Source: Thermoproteota archaeon (GTDB lineage: Archaea; Korarchaeota; Korarchaeia; B14-G2). From it: a stretch of 8,718 bases of DNA. The notes below the pieces were generated by a model, which was not told where the DNA came from, did not search any database, and saw only the letters and a program-made list of their open reading frames with translations. Where the stretch lies: assembly GCA_003661385.1 (NCBI GenBank), contig QMWA01000061.1:1-8718 (forward strand), written 5' to 3'. A program made the translations under genes and the position numbers. This document shows, piece by piece, positions 1 through 6,795 of the stretch (positions within the stretch are counted from its first letter, which is position 1; every line of letters begins with the position of its first letter).

Positions 1-1514
1 AGCTCATCCAGCCCCTTTTCCGCCATGAGGCTTGCGATGTGGGCGTGGTGGTGCTGTACCCTCTCAAGGGGGACCCCAAGCTCCTCTGCTAGCCTCCTAG
101 CTAGCCTCGTTGTGTGGAATGCTGGGTGGAGGTCACATGCTATCACGCTTGGCTCAGCTCCAACTAGCTTCAGCAGGTGGCCTGTAGCTTCTCTGAGGTA
201 CCTTAGGGTTTCAAGCTTCTCCACATCGCCGATGTGCTGTGAGGCAAAGCACCTTCTCCCAGCCAGGATGCATGATGTCACCCGCTTTTCTCCCCCAAGG
301 GCGAGGACCTCGGCTTTGAGCTCTCTTCTGAGCTCTATTGGGGCTGGAGCGTAGCCTCTAGACCTCCTTATCAGAGCTGGGCTCCCGGCTACGACTCTGA
401 GCACAGAGTCGTCGCACCTCTGGGCTATCCTCCTGTTGTGGAGGAGGAAGTAGTCCACTATGCTGCCGAGCTTCCTGATTGCTTCGCTGTTGTCCTTTAC
501 TATGGGCTCATCTGGGGGGTTAGCGCTGGTCATTACAAAGGCTGGCTCCCTAGACCAGTCGAACATCATTATGTGCATCCCAGTGTATGGCAGCATTACC
601 CCGACTGTATGGAGCCCTGGGCTTATCTGGTCAGAGAGGTAGTAGCTCTCGCTCTTCTTCAGGAGGACTATAGGCCTCATGTAGGACTTGAGGGCAGCCT
701 CTTCTGGTGGAGTGACCTCTGCGAAGGTCTTCACGGCATCCAGGTCCCTGGCCATTATGGCGAATGGCTTCTGTCTCCTATGCTTTGCTGCTCTAAGCCT
801 CAGTATAGGCTCTGATATCGTCGTTGCTGTAGCTAGGTGGAACCCTCCAATGCCTTTGACCGCCACAATATGTCCTTCATCTAAGAGCTTCCCTACCTCC
901 CTGACAGGGTCCTCGACATCGATTTCCTCTCCGCTCTTGTCGGTTAGGTAAGCTCTAGGCCCGCAAGCTGGGCATGCTATGGTCTGTGCGTGAAACCTCC
1001 TGTCAAGTGGGTTCTCATACTCCTTCCTGCAGTGGCTGCACATTTGGAAGTCGATCATCGTTGTGTTGGGCCTGTCATATGGTAGCTTCTCTATGACTGT
1101 GAATCGTGGGCCACAGTTCGTGCACGTTATGAAAAAGTAGCTGTACCTTCTGTCTGAGTGGTCTCTCATCTCTCTAATACAGTCATCGCATATCGAGACA
1201 TCTGGTGGTATTATGGATGCTCTCCTGCTTCTCTTGGAGCTGCTCCTCCTTATCTCAAATCTACTGAACTCTCCTCTGCTCTCTGTGAGCTTCGCCTCCA
1301 GTGAGAAGATCCTTGCGAGCGGAGGCTTCTTCTCTCTTATCTCCCTCATGAACCTTCTTATGCTGCTCTCATCCCCCTCTACTCCGATGAATACTGTAGC
1401 ATCTCCTCTATTCTGGACAAACCCTACTAGCCCATGTGATACTGCTAGCCTGTAGATGAAGGGCCTGAACCCCACTCCCTGCACTATCCCTGTGACTGTT
1501 ATCTCAGCTCTCAT
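1..1514 (-). CDS. hypF: HypF, [NiFe]-hydrogenase maturation carbamoyltransferase (3' end beyond window)
   Basis: HypF uses carbamoyl phosphate and ATP to carbamoylate the C-terminal cysteine of HypE, the source of the cyanide ligands of [NiFe] hydrogenase. I translated the minus strand by hand; 504 codons are open to the window edge. Domains in order: acylphosphatase-like (residues 1-90, VQGVGFRPF at 11-19); a double zinc finger with C109/C112, C131/C134, C159/C162 and C181/C184, both halves being CX2C-X18-CX2C; a YrdC-like domain (about 200-385, with KGIGGFHLA and SANPPDEPI); and the start of the Kae1-like carbamoyltransferase domain (LGGEKRVTSC, SQHIGD, and HHHAH at 488-492). HypF proteins are usually about 750 residues, so roughly a third lies off the left edge. 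The ATG at 1514 sits directly before the acylphosphatase strand. No hydrogenase structural gene is visible here. The gene implies a [NiFe] hydrogenase elsewhere in the genome. Identification is firm. Confidence 0.95.
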   Translation of the reverse strand, partial: MRAEITVTGIVQGVGFRPFIYRLAVSHGLVGFVQNRGDATVFIGVEGDESSIRRFMREIREKKPPLARIFSLEAKLTESRGEFSRFEIRRSSSKRSRRASIIPPDVSICDDCIREMRDHSDRRYSYFFITCTNCGPRFTVIEKLPYDRPNTTMIDFQMCSHCRKEYENPLDRRFHAQTIACPACGPRAYLTDKSGEEIDVEDPVREVGKLLDEGHIVAVKGIGGFHLATATTISEPILRLRAAKHRRQKPFAIMARDLDAVKTFAEVTPPEEAALKSYMRPIVLLKKSESYYLSDQISPGLHTVGVMLPYTGMHIMMFDWSREPAFVMTSANPPDEPIVKDNSEAIRKLGSIVDYFLLHNRRIAQRCDDSVLRVVAGSPALIRRSRGYAPAPIELRRELKAEVLALGGEKRVTSCILAGRRCFASQHIGDVEKLETLRYLREATGHLLKLVGAEPSVIACDLHPAFHTTRLARRLAEELGVPLERVQHHHAHIASLMAEKGLDE

Positions 1515-1540
1515 CTCAGATGCAGCCTGATCAGGTAGAA

Positions 1541-1548
1541 CTTTAAAG
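1541..1548. promoter_or_regulatory. Palindromic TATA box shared by divergent hypF and B3/4 genes
   Basis: The self-complementary octamer CTTTAAAG lies in the 57-base gap between the two divergent genes. Its centre is 27 bases from the plus-strand ATG (1572) and about 30 bases from the minus-strand ATG (1514). Archaeal TATA boxes centre about 26-27 bases before transcription start. One element could therefore serve both genes, giving a leaderless plus transcript and a leader of only a few bases for hypF. Neither start has a good Shine-Dalgarno sequence, which fits. Inferred from spacing only. Confidence 0.55.
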
Positions 1549-1571
1549 GGGGCGCTCTGCTCTCGGATACC

Positions 1572-2267
1572 ATGCTGCCACGTGTCCCTGATGTGCTGTG
1601 GGAGCCTGATGTATGCAGGTTCAAGGGGCTGTCCATAGCCTTGGCTATAGTCCAAGATGTCTCCGTTGTGAGGAGGCAGCCTGAGGTTGATGAGCTCAGG
1701 AGGAGCATTGAGGAGAAGGTGAGAGCAAGCTACACCCTCAGCTCGCTAAAAGATGTCCCATACATCAGAGCTTACAGAGACTTCTTTTGGAGGATGGGAA
1801 TTGACCCAACGAAGCACAGGCCTGCCTCTGAGGCCTTGATCAGGAGGATCCTAAGAGGACAGAGCATCCCCCAGATACTGAATGTCGTAGACCTGTATAA
1901 CATCGCTTCAGTAGAAACTCTAGTGACCATGAGCGCATACGACCTAGAGAAGGTTTCTCCCCCTCTCAGTATTAGGTTTGCTAAGCCCAGCGAGGAGGTC
2001 GTTCTCATCGGAGCTAGGAGAATGAAGCTCACTGGCCACGAACTAGTCCTAGCTGACTCAGAGAAGGTGCTCTGCGTCTATGTGCACGGCGACGTTGACG
2101 AGTGCAAGGTCACTGAGGACACTAGAAACCTGCTGCTTGTAGCATATGGGGCTCCAGGTGTCTCACCAAGCTCTGTAAGAGAGGGCCTCGAGAAAGCTGT
2201 AGGCTATATCATAAAATACGCTGGAGGCTCCCCCTCTGATGTAAGCTTGCATGAGTGCTTGAGGTGA
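1572..2267 (+). CDS. B3/4 (PheT-like tRNA-editing) domain protein
   Basis: A 231-residue protein that reads as a stand-alone B3/B4 domain, the fold found in the beta subunit of bacterial phenylalanyl-tRNA synthetase, where it hydrolyses mischarged Tyr-tRNA (COG3382 type). Visible family features are the YRDFFWRMGIDPTKHRPASEALIRR segment region (about residues 67-91), RILRGQSIPQILNVVDLYN just after it, and the later acidic stretch around GDVDECKVTEDTRN (about 173-186) ahead of a C-terminal strand-and-helix end. Free-standing members are common in archaea and bacteria; their substrate is mostly unknown, and editing of a mischarged tRNA is only a family-level guess. The ATG at 1572 lies 27 bases from the centre of the TATA-like box and has no ribosome binding site, so it is probably translated from a leaderless message. 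The next gene starts at its stop codon, suggesting one transcript. No signal peptide or membrane segment is seen. Confidence 0.8.
   Translation: MLPRVPDVLWEPDVCRFKGLSIALAIVQDVSVVRRQPEVDELRRSIEEKVRASYTLSSLKDVPYIRAYRDFFWRMGIDPTKHRPASEALIRRILRGQSIPQILNVVDLYNIASVETLVTMSAYDLEKVSPPLSIRFAKPSEEVVLIGARRMKLTGHELVLADSEKVLCVYVHGDVDECKVTEDTRNLLLVAYGAPGVSPSSVREGLEKAVGYIIKYAGGSPSDVSLHECLR
2261..2267 (+). promoter_or_regulatory. Ribosome binding site for the MBL-fold gene
   Basis: GAGGTGA matches the archaeal anti-Shine-Dalgarno partner and overlaps the TGA stop of the B3/4 gene. It is 5 bases before a TTG at 2273 and 2 bases before a GTG at 2270. This supports a start at 2273 (or 2270) rather than the earlier GTG at 2255, which has no such signal. 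It also points to translational coupling with the upstream gene. Confidence 0.6.
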
Positions 2268-2272
2268 GCGTG

Positions 2273-3136
2273 TTGGATATAGGTGAAGCCAGCTTCCTCA
2301 GGATAAGGGTTCTGGTTGAGGATACCTCAGGCTTCTCAGAGGGGCTTCTAGCAGAGCATGGCTTATCTCTCCTAGTTGAGGTCGGAGGTAGAAGCGGCGT
2401 CGCTAGGCTGCTGTTTGACTGCGGTCAAGCCTACAGTACTGTAAGGCATAATGCTGAGAAGCTCGGAGTCACCCTAAAGGATGTCAGCTTCATCGTCCTT
2501 TCACACTGCCACTACGACCACACCGGTGGGCTGCTCGGAGTTCTCAAGGAAACTGGGAGGGTGCCTGTTATAGCTCATCCTGAAGTCTACAGGCGTACTT
2601 TCCTCCTGAAGCCTAAGTTCAGGTACGTTGGTGTGCCGTTCACGAAGGAGGAAGCTGAGAAAGCTGGCGCCATACATGTTCTAGCCAGAAGCCCGCTGAA
2701 GCTCTGTGACGGCCTTGCTACAACAGGAGAAGTCGAGAGGAGAGCTGAATTCGAAGCCAGAGAGGCTCTTGAGGCCTATATGCTGTCTGATGGTAGGCTC
2801 ATAAGAGACGAGCTGAGAGACGACTTGTCTCTGGTCGCTAACGTGAGAGGCAAGATAGTAGTCATATCAGGGTGCTCTCATGCAGGCATAGTAAGCATAG
2901 TAGAGCATGCCTCTCAGCTAGCTGGGGGAAAGCATGTTTACGCCGTGGTTGGGGGGCTGCACCTAGCTGAAGCTAGTGAAGAGAGGGTAAAGCTGACAGC
3001 AGAGAAGCTCAGGGAGCTTGGAGTCGAGAAGGTCGCGGTTGGCCACTGTACTGGGCTCGACGCGATGTACATGCTTAAGAGAGAGTTCAGAGAGGGCTTC
3101 ACACAGCTGCACGTCGGGTCTCTGGTAAAGTTCTAG
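2273..3136 (+). CDS. Metallo-beta-lactamase-fold hydrolase, COG1237 (dihydropterin/beta-RFAP-type) family
   Basis: A cytosolic metallo-beta-lactamase-fold protein of about 287 residues. Seen directly: the metal-binding HCHYDHTGG motif (HxHxDH; His78, His80, Asp82, His83 counted from the 2273 start), SGCSHAGI with a further histidine, VVGGLHL, and a closing GHCTGLDA. The N-terminal VLVEDTSG and the GCSH.GI / GGLHL / GHCTG series are typical of COG1237. Database entries often label this family 7,8-dihydropterin-6-methyl-4-(beta-D-ribofuranosyl)-aminobenzene-5'-phosphate synthase, after a methanococcal member. That specific reaction cannot be inferred here, and nothing nearby suggests methanopterin synthesis. 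The start is uncertain: GTG 2255 adds six residues and overlaps the B3/4 gene by 13 bases, but TTG 2273 is the one served by GAGGTGA. The 3' end overlaps the convergent radical SAM gene by 38 bases. Confidence 0.85.
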   Translation: MDIGEASFLRIRVLVEDTSGFSEGLLAEHGLSLLVEVGGRSGVARLLFDCGQAYSTVRHNAEKLGVTLKDVSFIVLSHCHYDHTGGLLGVLKETGRVPVIAHPEVYRRTFLLKPKFRYVGVPFTKEEAEKAGAIHVLARSPLKLCDGLATTGEVERRAEFEAREALEAYMLSDGRLIRDELRDDLSLVANVRGKIVVISGCSHAGIVSIVEHASQLAGGKHVYAVVGGLHLAEASEERVKLTAEKLRELGVEKVAVGHCTGLDAMYMLKREFREGFTQLHVGSLVKF

Positions 3137-4106
3137 AGGCTAGTGGGCATAGTGGGTCTGGGCCATCAAATGTCCCCCAGGCCTTGAGTGACCTAGCATA
3201 GCACCCACCTAAGCATATCTCCCTAGTGTTGCAGTTCAAGCATGGCTCTCTGAGCATAGGGTTCGCTACTCTTCTAGAGAGCTCATGTGACTCTGCTTCT
3301 TCCCAGGCTTCTCTCAAGCTCCTCTCTCTGACAGATGTCAGCCTGTAGTCTAGCACATCACATAAGAGTATTTCTCCACTTACTCCTATGTCGATTACGC
3401 TAGCCACTCTACATGAGTAGCTGGCTGTGTGGTGTGCTATGCTTGCTGCGAAGGGCATGCACCACAGGCTCGCTGGCATGGAGGTCTCTATGACAGCCTT
3501 GTCTACCTCAGTGATCACCTCGTATACGCGGTCTGCTGTCAACTGCCTTAGCTTAGCTCCTCTTCCAGAGGGCATTAGCGGTATGAAGCTGAGGAAGCTT
3601 GCCCCAATGCTGTCAGCCAGCTCAAATACCCTCCCTATGCTCTTTGGTGTGTCTGGCGTAAGCAAAGTCACAGTAGAGAACTCTACTCCATGCTTAATCA
3701 TGCTCCTAGCTGCCTCCTCGACGTACTTCCATGAGCCTCGCCCTCTTATTGCCTCGTGCTCTTCTCTTACACCATCCATGCTGAGGTATACGTGAGCCTC
3801 TAGCCTAGCTAGCCTAGATGAGATGCTGTCGCTCATAGCTATTCCACTTGTGACCACTGTAGCATATATCCCGTGGTCAGCTGTCTCCTTGAGAAGGCCT
3901 AAGAAGTCCTTTCTAAGAAAGGGTTCTCCTCCAGAGAACCCTATATGAGCCACTCCAAGCTCTGCCGCCTCCCCAATGATCCTTAAGCATTCTTGTGTGC
4001 TAAGCTCGTCGGCTCCTCTAAACTTAGCTGCGTAGCAGTGTATACACGATAAGCTGCATTTCCCAGTGATTATCCAGATGATATCCGACATAAAGACCCC
4101 CAACAT
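3099..4106 (-). CDS. Radical SAM protein with C-terminal SPASM domain, substrate unknown
   Basis: A 335-residue radical SAM enzyme. The N-terminal CSLSCIHC gives the CX3CX2C [4Fe-4S]/SAM motif (Cys17, 21, 24), followed by GGEP at 59-62. The C-terminus matches SPASM spacing exactly: C232-X11-G-X4-C249, then CX2CX5CX3C at Cys289, 292, 298 and 302, and a last Cys320, enough for two auxiliary Fe-S clusters. SPASM enzymes modify peptides (anSME, PqqE, MftC) or tetrapyrroles (NirJ, AhbD). The PLMPSGRG segment resembles the P.GRG stretch of the heme-pathway group, but this does not settle the substrate. No precursor peptide or heme gene is seen nearby. Start choice: ATG 4106 follows AAGGTGA by 11 bases; ATG 4091 follows GGGGGT by 4 bases; the in-frame TTG at 4127 has no binding site. 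The gene converges on the MBL-fold gene. Confidence 0.88.
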   Translation of the reverse strand: MLGVFMSDIIWIITGKCSLSCIHCYAAKFRGADELSTQECLRIIGEAAELGVAHIGFSGGEPFLRKDFLGLLKETADHGIYATVVTSGIAMSDSISSRLARLEAHVYLSMDGVREEHEAIRGRGSWKYVEEAARSMIKHGVEFSTVTLLTPDTPKSIGRVFELADSIGASFLSFIPLMPSGRGAKLRQLTADRVYEVITEVDKAVIETSMPASLWCMPFAASIAHHTASYSCRVASVIDIGVSGEILLCDVLDYRLTSVRERSLREAWEEAESHELSRRVANPMLREPCLNCNTREICLGGCYARSLKAWGTFDGPDPLCPLASRTLPETRRAAV

Positions 4107-4124
4107 GGTGAAAGCCTTCACCTT
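4107..4124 (-). promoter_or_regulatory. Ribosome binding site inside a small hairpin before the radical SAM gene
   Basis: On the minus strand AAGGTGA (4124-4118) is the best Shine-Dalgarno match for ATG 4106. Most of it lies in a perfect 6-bp hairpin, GGTGAA-GGCT-TTCACC (4122-4107), that ends at the ATG. The fold could mask the binding site. The hairpin is seen directly; any regulatory role is inference, and ATG 4091 remains an alternative start. Confidence 0.35.
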
Positions 4125-4127
4125 CAA

Positions 4128-4382
4128 TAGCCAGCATAACTACTGCCCATGCCATCCTGTAATCTTGCTGCAGTGCAGTCTTTTTGGAGATAAGCCTACT
4201 TTACCCTTATGAGCTTAAACGATCACATGTCTTTAGCAGGTTCAATGGGGATTGTAGCGGCAAAGTTTTGGCATCATCCATGGCTGCTTTTCATCGGCAG
4301 CGATTGAGCTAGCTTCTAGCACAGCAGACTTTCTTCACTTTAGTCTTAAGCGTTGTCTGGATTAAAGTAAGGTGGGGGAGAG
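4128..4382. other. Intergenic stretch without recognised features
   Basis: The gap between the radical SAM start and the EF-2 stop was read on both strands. It holds short imperfect hairpins (for example GCTGC/GCAGC around 4283-4301 and AGACT/AGTCT around 4326-4346) and several AT-rich patches that could be TATA boxes or terminators. I see no tRNA, no complete C/D-box RNA with both boxes, no repeat and no convincing short gene. Confidence 0.5.
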
Positions 4383-6648
4383 CTATATTTCGAAGGATGG
4401 CCCTGTCCACTTTTCTACTGGGTAGAGGTTCTTTTCGTATAGCTTTGGCTGTGGTAGCTCTAGTGGTAGCCCCTTTCTCTTTCTTATCTCCATTATCTTG
4501 TCTACTTGCATTGCTTTGGGCAGCTCTCTGAAGCCGCTTGGCTCATACCCCCAGAAGCAGCGGCCTTGTGTTGCTGACCTGAGTAGGTCTACTAGGTCTT
4601 GGGTTTCTGCTGCTGGTATCTCCCCTGTTATTCTTACGAGGTCTTCCATGTGCTGTATCTGCTTTATCGTAGCTCTCTTCTTGTTTAATATAGACATTAC
4701 TTGGCCCTCTGTTCCTATTGGTGTTGTTATGTCTATTCTGAGGATCGGCTCGTATAGCCTTGGTCTTGCTGTGAGGAATGATATGTTGAGTGCTGCCATC
4801 ACCATGGATCTTACCTCAGAGTACCCTGTGTGAGCTGGGTCTGTGTGTACTACTGCATCTGTTATGACTGCCTTGACTCCTAGCGTGGGCTCTCTGGCGA
4901 GCGTTGCCCCATTGCAGAAGTCTATGAAGTTTGACTCTATGTAGGACTTTATCCTGTCCAGCCTCTGGGCTCCTCTTGTGTTGTCTACTAGGATGTTCGT
5001 TCCGTATATGAGCCAGATTCTTCTGGCTTCCCTGGAGTCCCATCCAGCTTTCTCGTGTAGGATTTTCGCCCTCTCTTTCCTGTCCATTTTGTCTGTTATC
5101 ACGCCTTTTCTTATGAGGTCTACTGTGACTGGGTCTAGCGGCTCCACATATATCTTTATCCTGTTTAGGGCGTTGTTAGACTTGGTTTGGACCTCCATTC
5201 CCCTTTGTGTTGGTACTTCCCTGTAGACTATTATTGGTGGTGAGACCTTTATCCTTACCATCTCGTTTATTCTCTTTGTTAAGATCTCGAGCTGTAGTGG
5301 GTCTATTCCGGAGAGTATGTACTCCTTTGTCTCCTCGTCTATTCTGAACTGTGCTGTTGGGTCTGCTGAGACCCATAGCTTGACCCACTTGCCTAGCTTA
5401 TCTAACTCCTGTGGGTTGAGTGGCTTTATCGCTATCGAGACGACAGGCTCAGCAGCGTACTTTATCTCTACAAATGGTGTGACACCTTCCATGTCAGGAG
5501 CTACTATGGTTTCTCCAGCTGGACAGTGGAACCCATAGAGTGCGAAGAGGTTCCCTGCTGGTATCTCTGGTATGTCTAGTATGTCTGTTATCTCCATGAC
5601 TCCTAGTCTCTGTACCCTCTCTAGCCTCTTTGCTGTGAGCAGTCTGACCTGCTCTCCTGCTCTGAGAGTCCCTGAGAAGACCCTGCCTATTAGAACTACT
5701 CTCTTCGTCCTTGGGTGTATGAAGAGCTTTGTTATCATGGCCATCAGTGGGCCATCTGGGTCTATTCCTCTCATGGCCTTTCCAAGCTCGGAGTCCTGGT
5801 CTCCTGGCCATATCCTCCTTATCTTCTCTGGCTGGGCTTCCTTTGGTGATGGGAGGTGCTTTACTATCATTCTTAAGAGAGGTTCATCTAGTGGCAGGTT
5901 TTCTCTGAGCCATTTTTCCTCGCCTTTCTCGTACTTCTCGAATATGACCTTCGGGTCTATTCCCTTCTCCTTTAGGATGTCTATTGTAAAGCCCCAGCCG
6001 TGCTTTGCTGACCCTATTGCTATGGTGCCGTCTTGGAACGATACTCTCCACCCTGTGTCTGGAGCGTACTTCTTGATCAGGGAGTTTACGTCCATTGCTA
6101 TCTGCTCAAGCCTCTTACCTACCTCCTTTGGTGTGAGCCTGAGTTCCTTGATCAGCCTATCGACTTTGTTTATGAACAGGACTGGCTTGCACCTCTCTTC
6201 TCCTACTGCTAGCCTGATGTTTGTCTCAGTTTGAGTCATAACTCCCTCCAGCGCGTCTACCAAGAGCACTACTCCATCGCTTCCTCTCAGTGCTCTTGAG
6301 ACCTCCCCTGTGAACGATATATGACCTGGTGTGTCGTTCAGCTGGAAGAGGTAGTTTTGCCCCTGGTAGTCATATGAGAGCAGAGCTACGCTGGTGAATA
6401 TCGTTATCCCTCGTTTGCGCTCCTCCTCGTCACTCGACCTGCCTGCACGCGCGTGCAGGCAGTTAGTCGGTGAGGAGGAGTTCTCCAGCTGCATCCGGGC
6501 TCATCAGCCCAGCTCTCTTCAGCAGGTAGTCTGTTGTAGTGGTCTTTCCGTGGTCTATGTGGGCTACTATTGAGAATATCCTCTTATTTTCTAGGGCTGT
6601 ACTCCTAACCATCTGTGCTATCTCATCTGGGTTCTTCACTCTGACCAT
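4383..6648 (-). CDS. fusA: Translation elongation factor 2 (aEF-2), interrupted by a 31-nt BHB intron; exons 6648-6464 and 6432-4383
   Basis: EF-2 is the GTPase that moves tRNA and mRNA through the ribosome after peptide transfer. Exon 1 encodes residues 1-61 plus two bases, with the P-loop AHIDHGKTT (29-37). Exon 2 supplies RGITI (switch I region, 69-73), DTPGH (95-99), NKVD (150-153), the GSAKHGWGF region, and domains II-V. Joining the exons gives 2235 bases, 744 residues, normal for archaeal EF-2, and TDYDEEERKRGITI across the junction, the expected family sequence. Without splicing, exon 1 stops at TAA after 61 residues, and the long downstream frame (ATG 6494) would lack the P-loop. The start is ATG 6648, 6 bases after AGGTG; a GTG at 6657 would add three residues but overlaps that site. 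The diphthamide histidine is present (His596), but its loop reads DPAHTGYSEV rather than the usual D..HRGPAQ. The stop is TAG at 4383. Confidence 0.93.
6433..6463 (-). other. Archaeal bulge-helix-bulge (BHB) intron in the EF-2 gene, 31 nt
   Basis: On the minus strand the intron consists of A (6463), a perfect 24-base palindrome (6462-6439; a 10-bp stem capped by GCGC), GTCG (6438-6435) and AG. Exonic CGAC (6469-6466) pairs with intronic GTCG to form the central 4-bp helix. The bulges are TAA (6465-6463) and AGT (6434-6432), giving the canonical 3-4-3 motif. Outside, CTCCTCCTC (6480-6472) pairs with GAGGAGGAG (6428-6420), with C6470-G6431 closing next to the bulge and a small internal loop between. 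Cleavage after the second base of each bulge (TA|A, AG|T), the usual tRNA splicing endonuclease site, joins TA to T to make a Tyr codon and restores the frame. The length (3n+1) explains the frame shift. Splicing is inferred from structure and protein restoration; no RNA evidence is available. Confidence 0.9.
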
Positions 6649-6654
6649 TCTGCA

Positions 6655-6659
6655 CACCT
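6655..6659 (-). promoter_or_regulatory. Ribosome binding site of EF-2
   Basis: AGGTG on the minus strand lies 6 bases before ATG 6648. It decides for this ATG over the in-frame GTG at 6657, which lies within the binding site itself. Confidence 0.65.
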
Positions 6660-6723
6660 ATCCTAGGTGCTTAGTGCTTGTAAGCTCAAAAAATTTTACC
6701 TGGTTTTGTAGGCTGCTCTGGCG

Positions 6724-6730
6724 TATTTAA
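6724..6730 (-). promoter_or_regulatory. Candidate TATA box for EF-2
   Basis: TTAAATA on the minus strand would place transcription start near 6700 and leave a leader of about 50 bases. A second AT-rich patch (AAAATTTTTT, about 6688-6697) would give a leader of about 20 bases that still contains the AGGTG site. Sequence alone does not decide between them. Confidence 0.35.
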
Positions 6731-6757
6731 GGGTTACTGCCATCCCATCTGGTAGCC

Positions 6758-6764
6758 TTTTATA
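6758..6764 (+). promoter_or_regulatory. Candidate TATA box for endonuclease IV
   Basis: TTTTATA is centred about 35 bases before the TTG start at 6796. Transcription start would fall near 6787, leaving a leader of under 10 bases. The position fits an archaeal promoter divergent from that of EF-2. Confidence 0.45.
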
Positions 6765-6795
6765 CTCTTCAACTTGACCAGCTTGGGGTTGGCTG

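Noticed and set aside
438-815. A 125-codon plus-strand open frame
   Set aside because: It lies antisense to the YrdC-like region of hypF, which is clearly the real coding strand.
4200-4260. GGTTCAATGG resembling a tRNA T-loop
   Set aside because: No matching T-stem, anticodon arm or acceptor stem could be assembled around it.
4258-4305. Possible C/D-box RNA (GATGATG and CGATGAA on the minus strand)
   Set aside because: No CTGA D or D' box lies at a usable distance from these boxes.
5572-6234. A 220-codon plus-strand open frame
   Set aside because: It is antisense to conserved EF-2 domains; its serine-rich composition is that of a shadow frame.
6439-6462. Perfect 24-base palindrome read as an operator, terminator or mobile-element scar
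   Set aside because: It sits exactly between the two EF-2 halves, is extended by a 3-4-3 bulge-helix-bulge, and its removal restores the conserved protein, so an intron stem explains it better.
6433-6463. EF-2 as a pseudogene, a sequencing error, or a programmed ribosomal bypass
   Set aside because: The remaining 680 codons are intact, a 31-base structured insert is not an error pattern, and the splice product is exactly right. Bypass cannot be excluded without RNA data but needs features not seen here.
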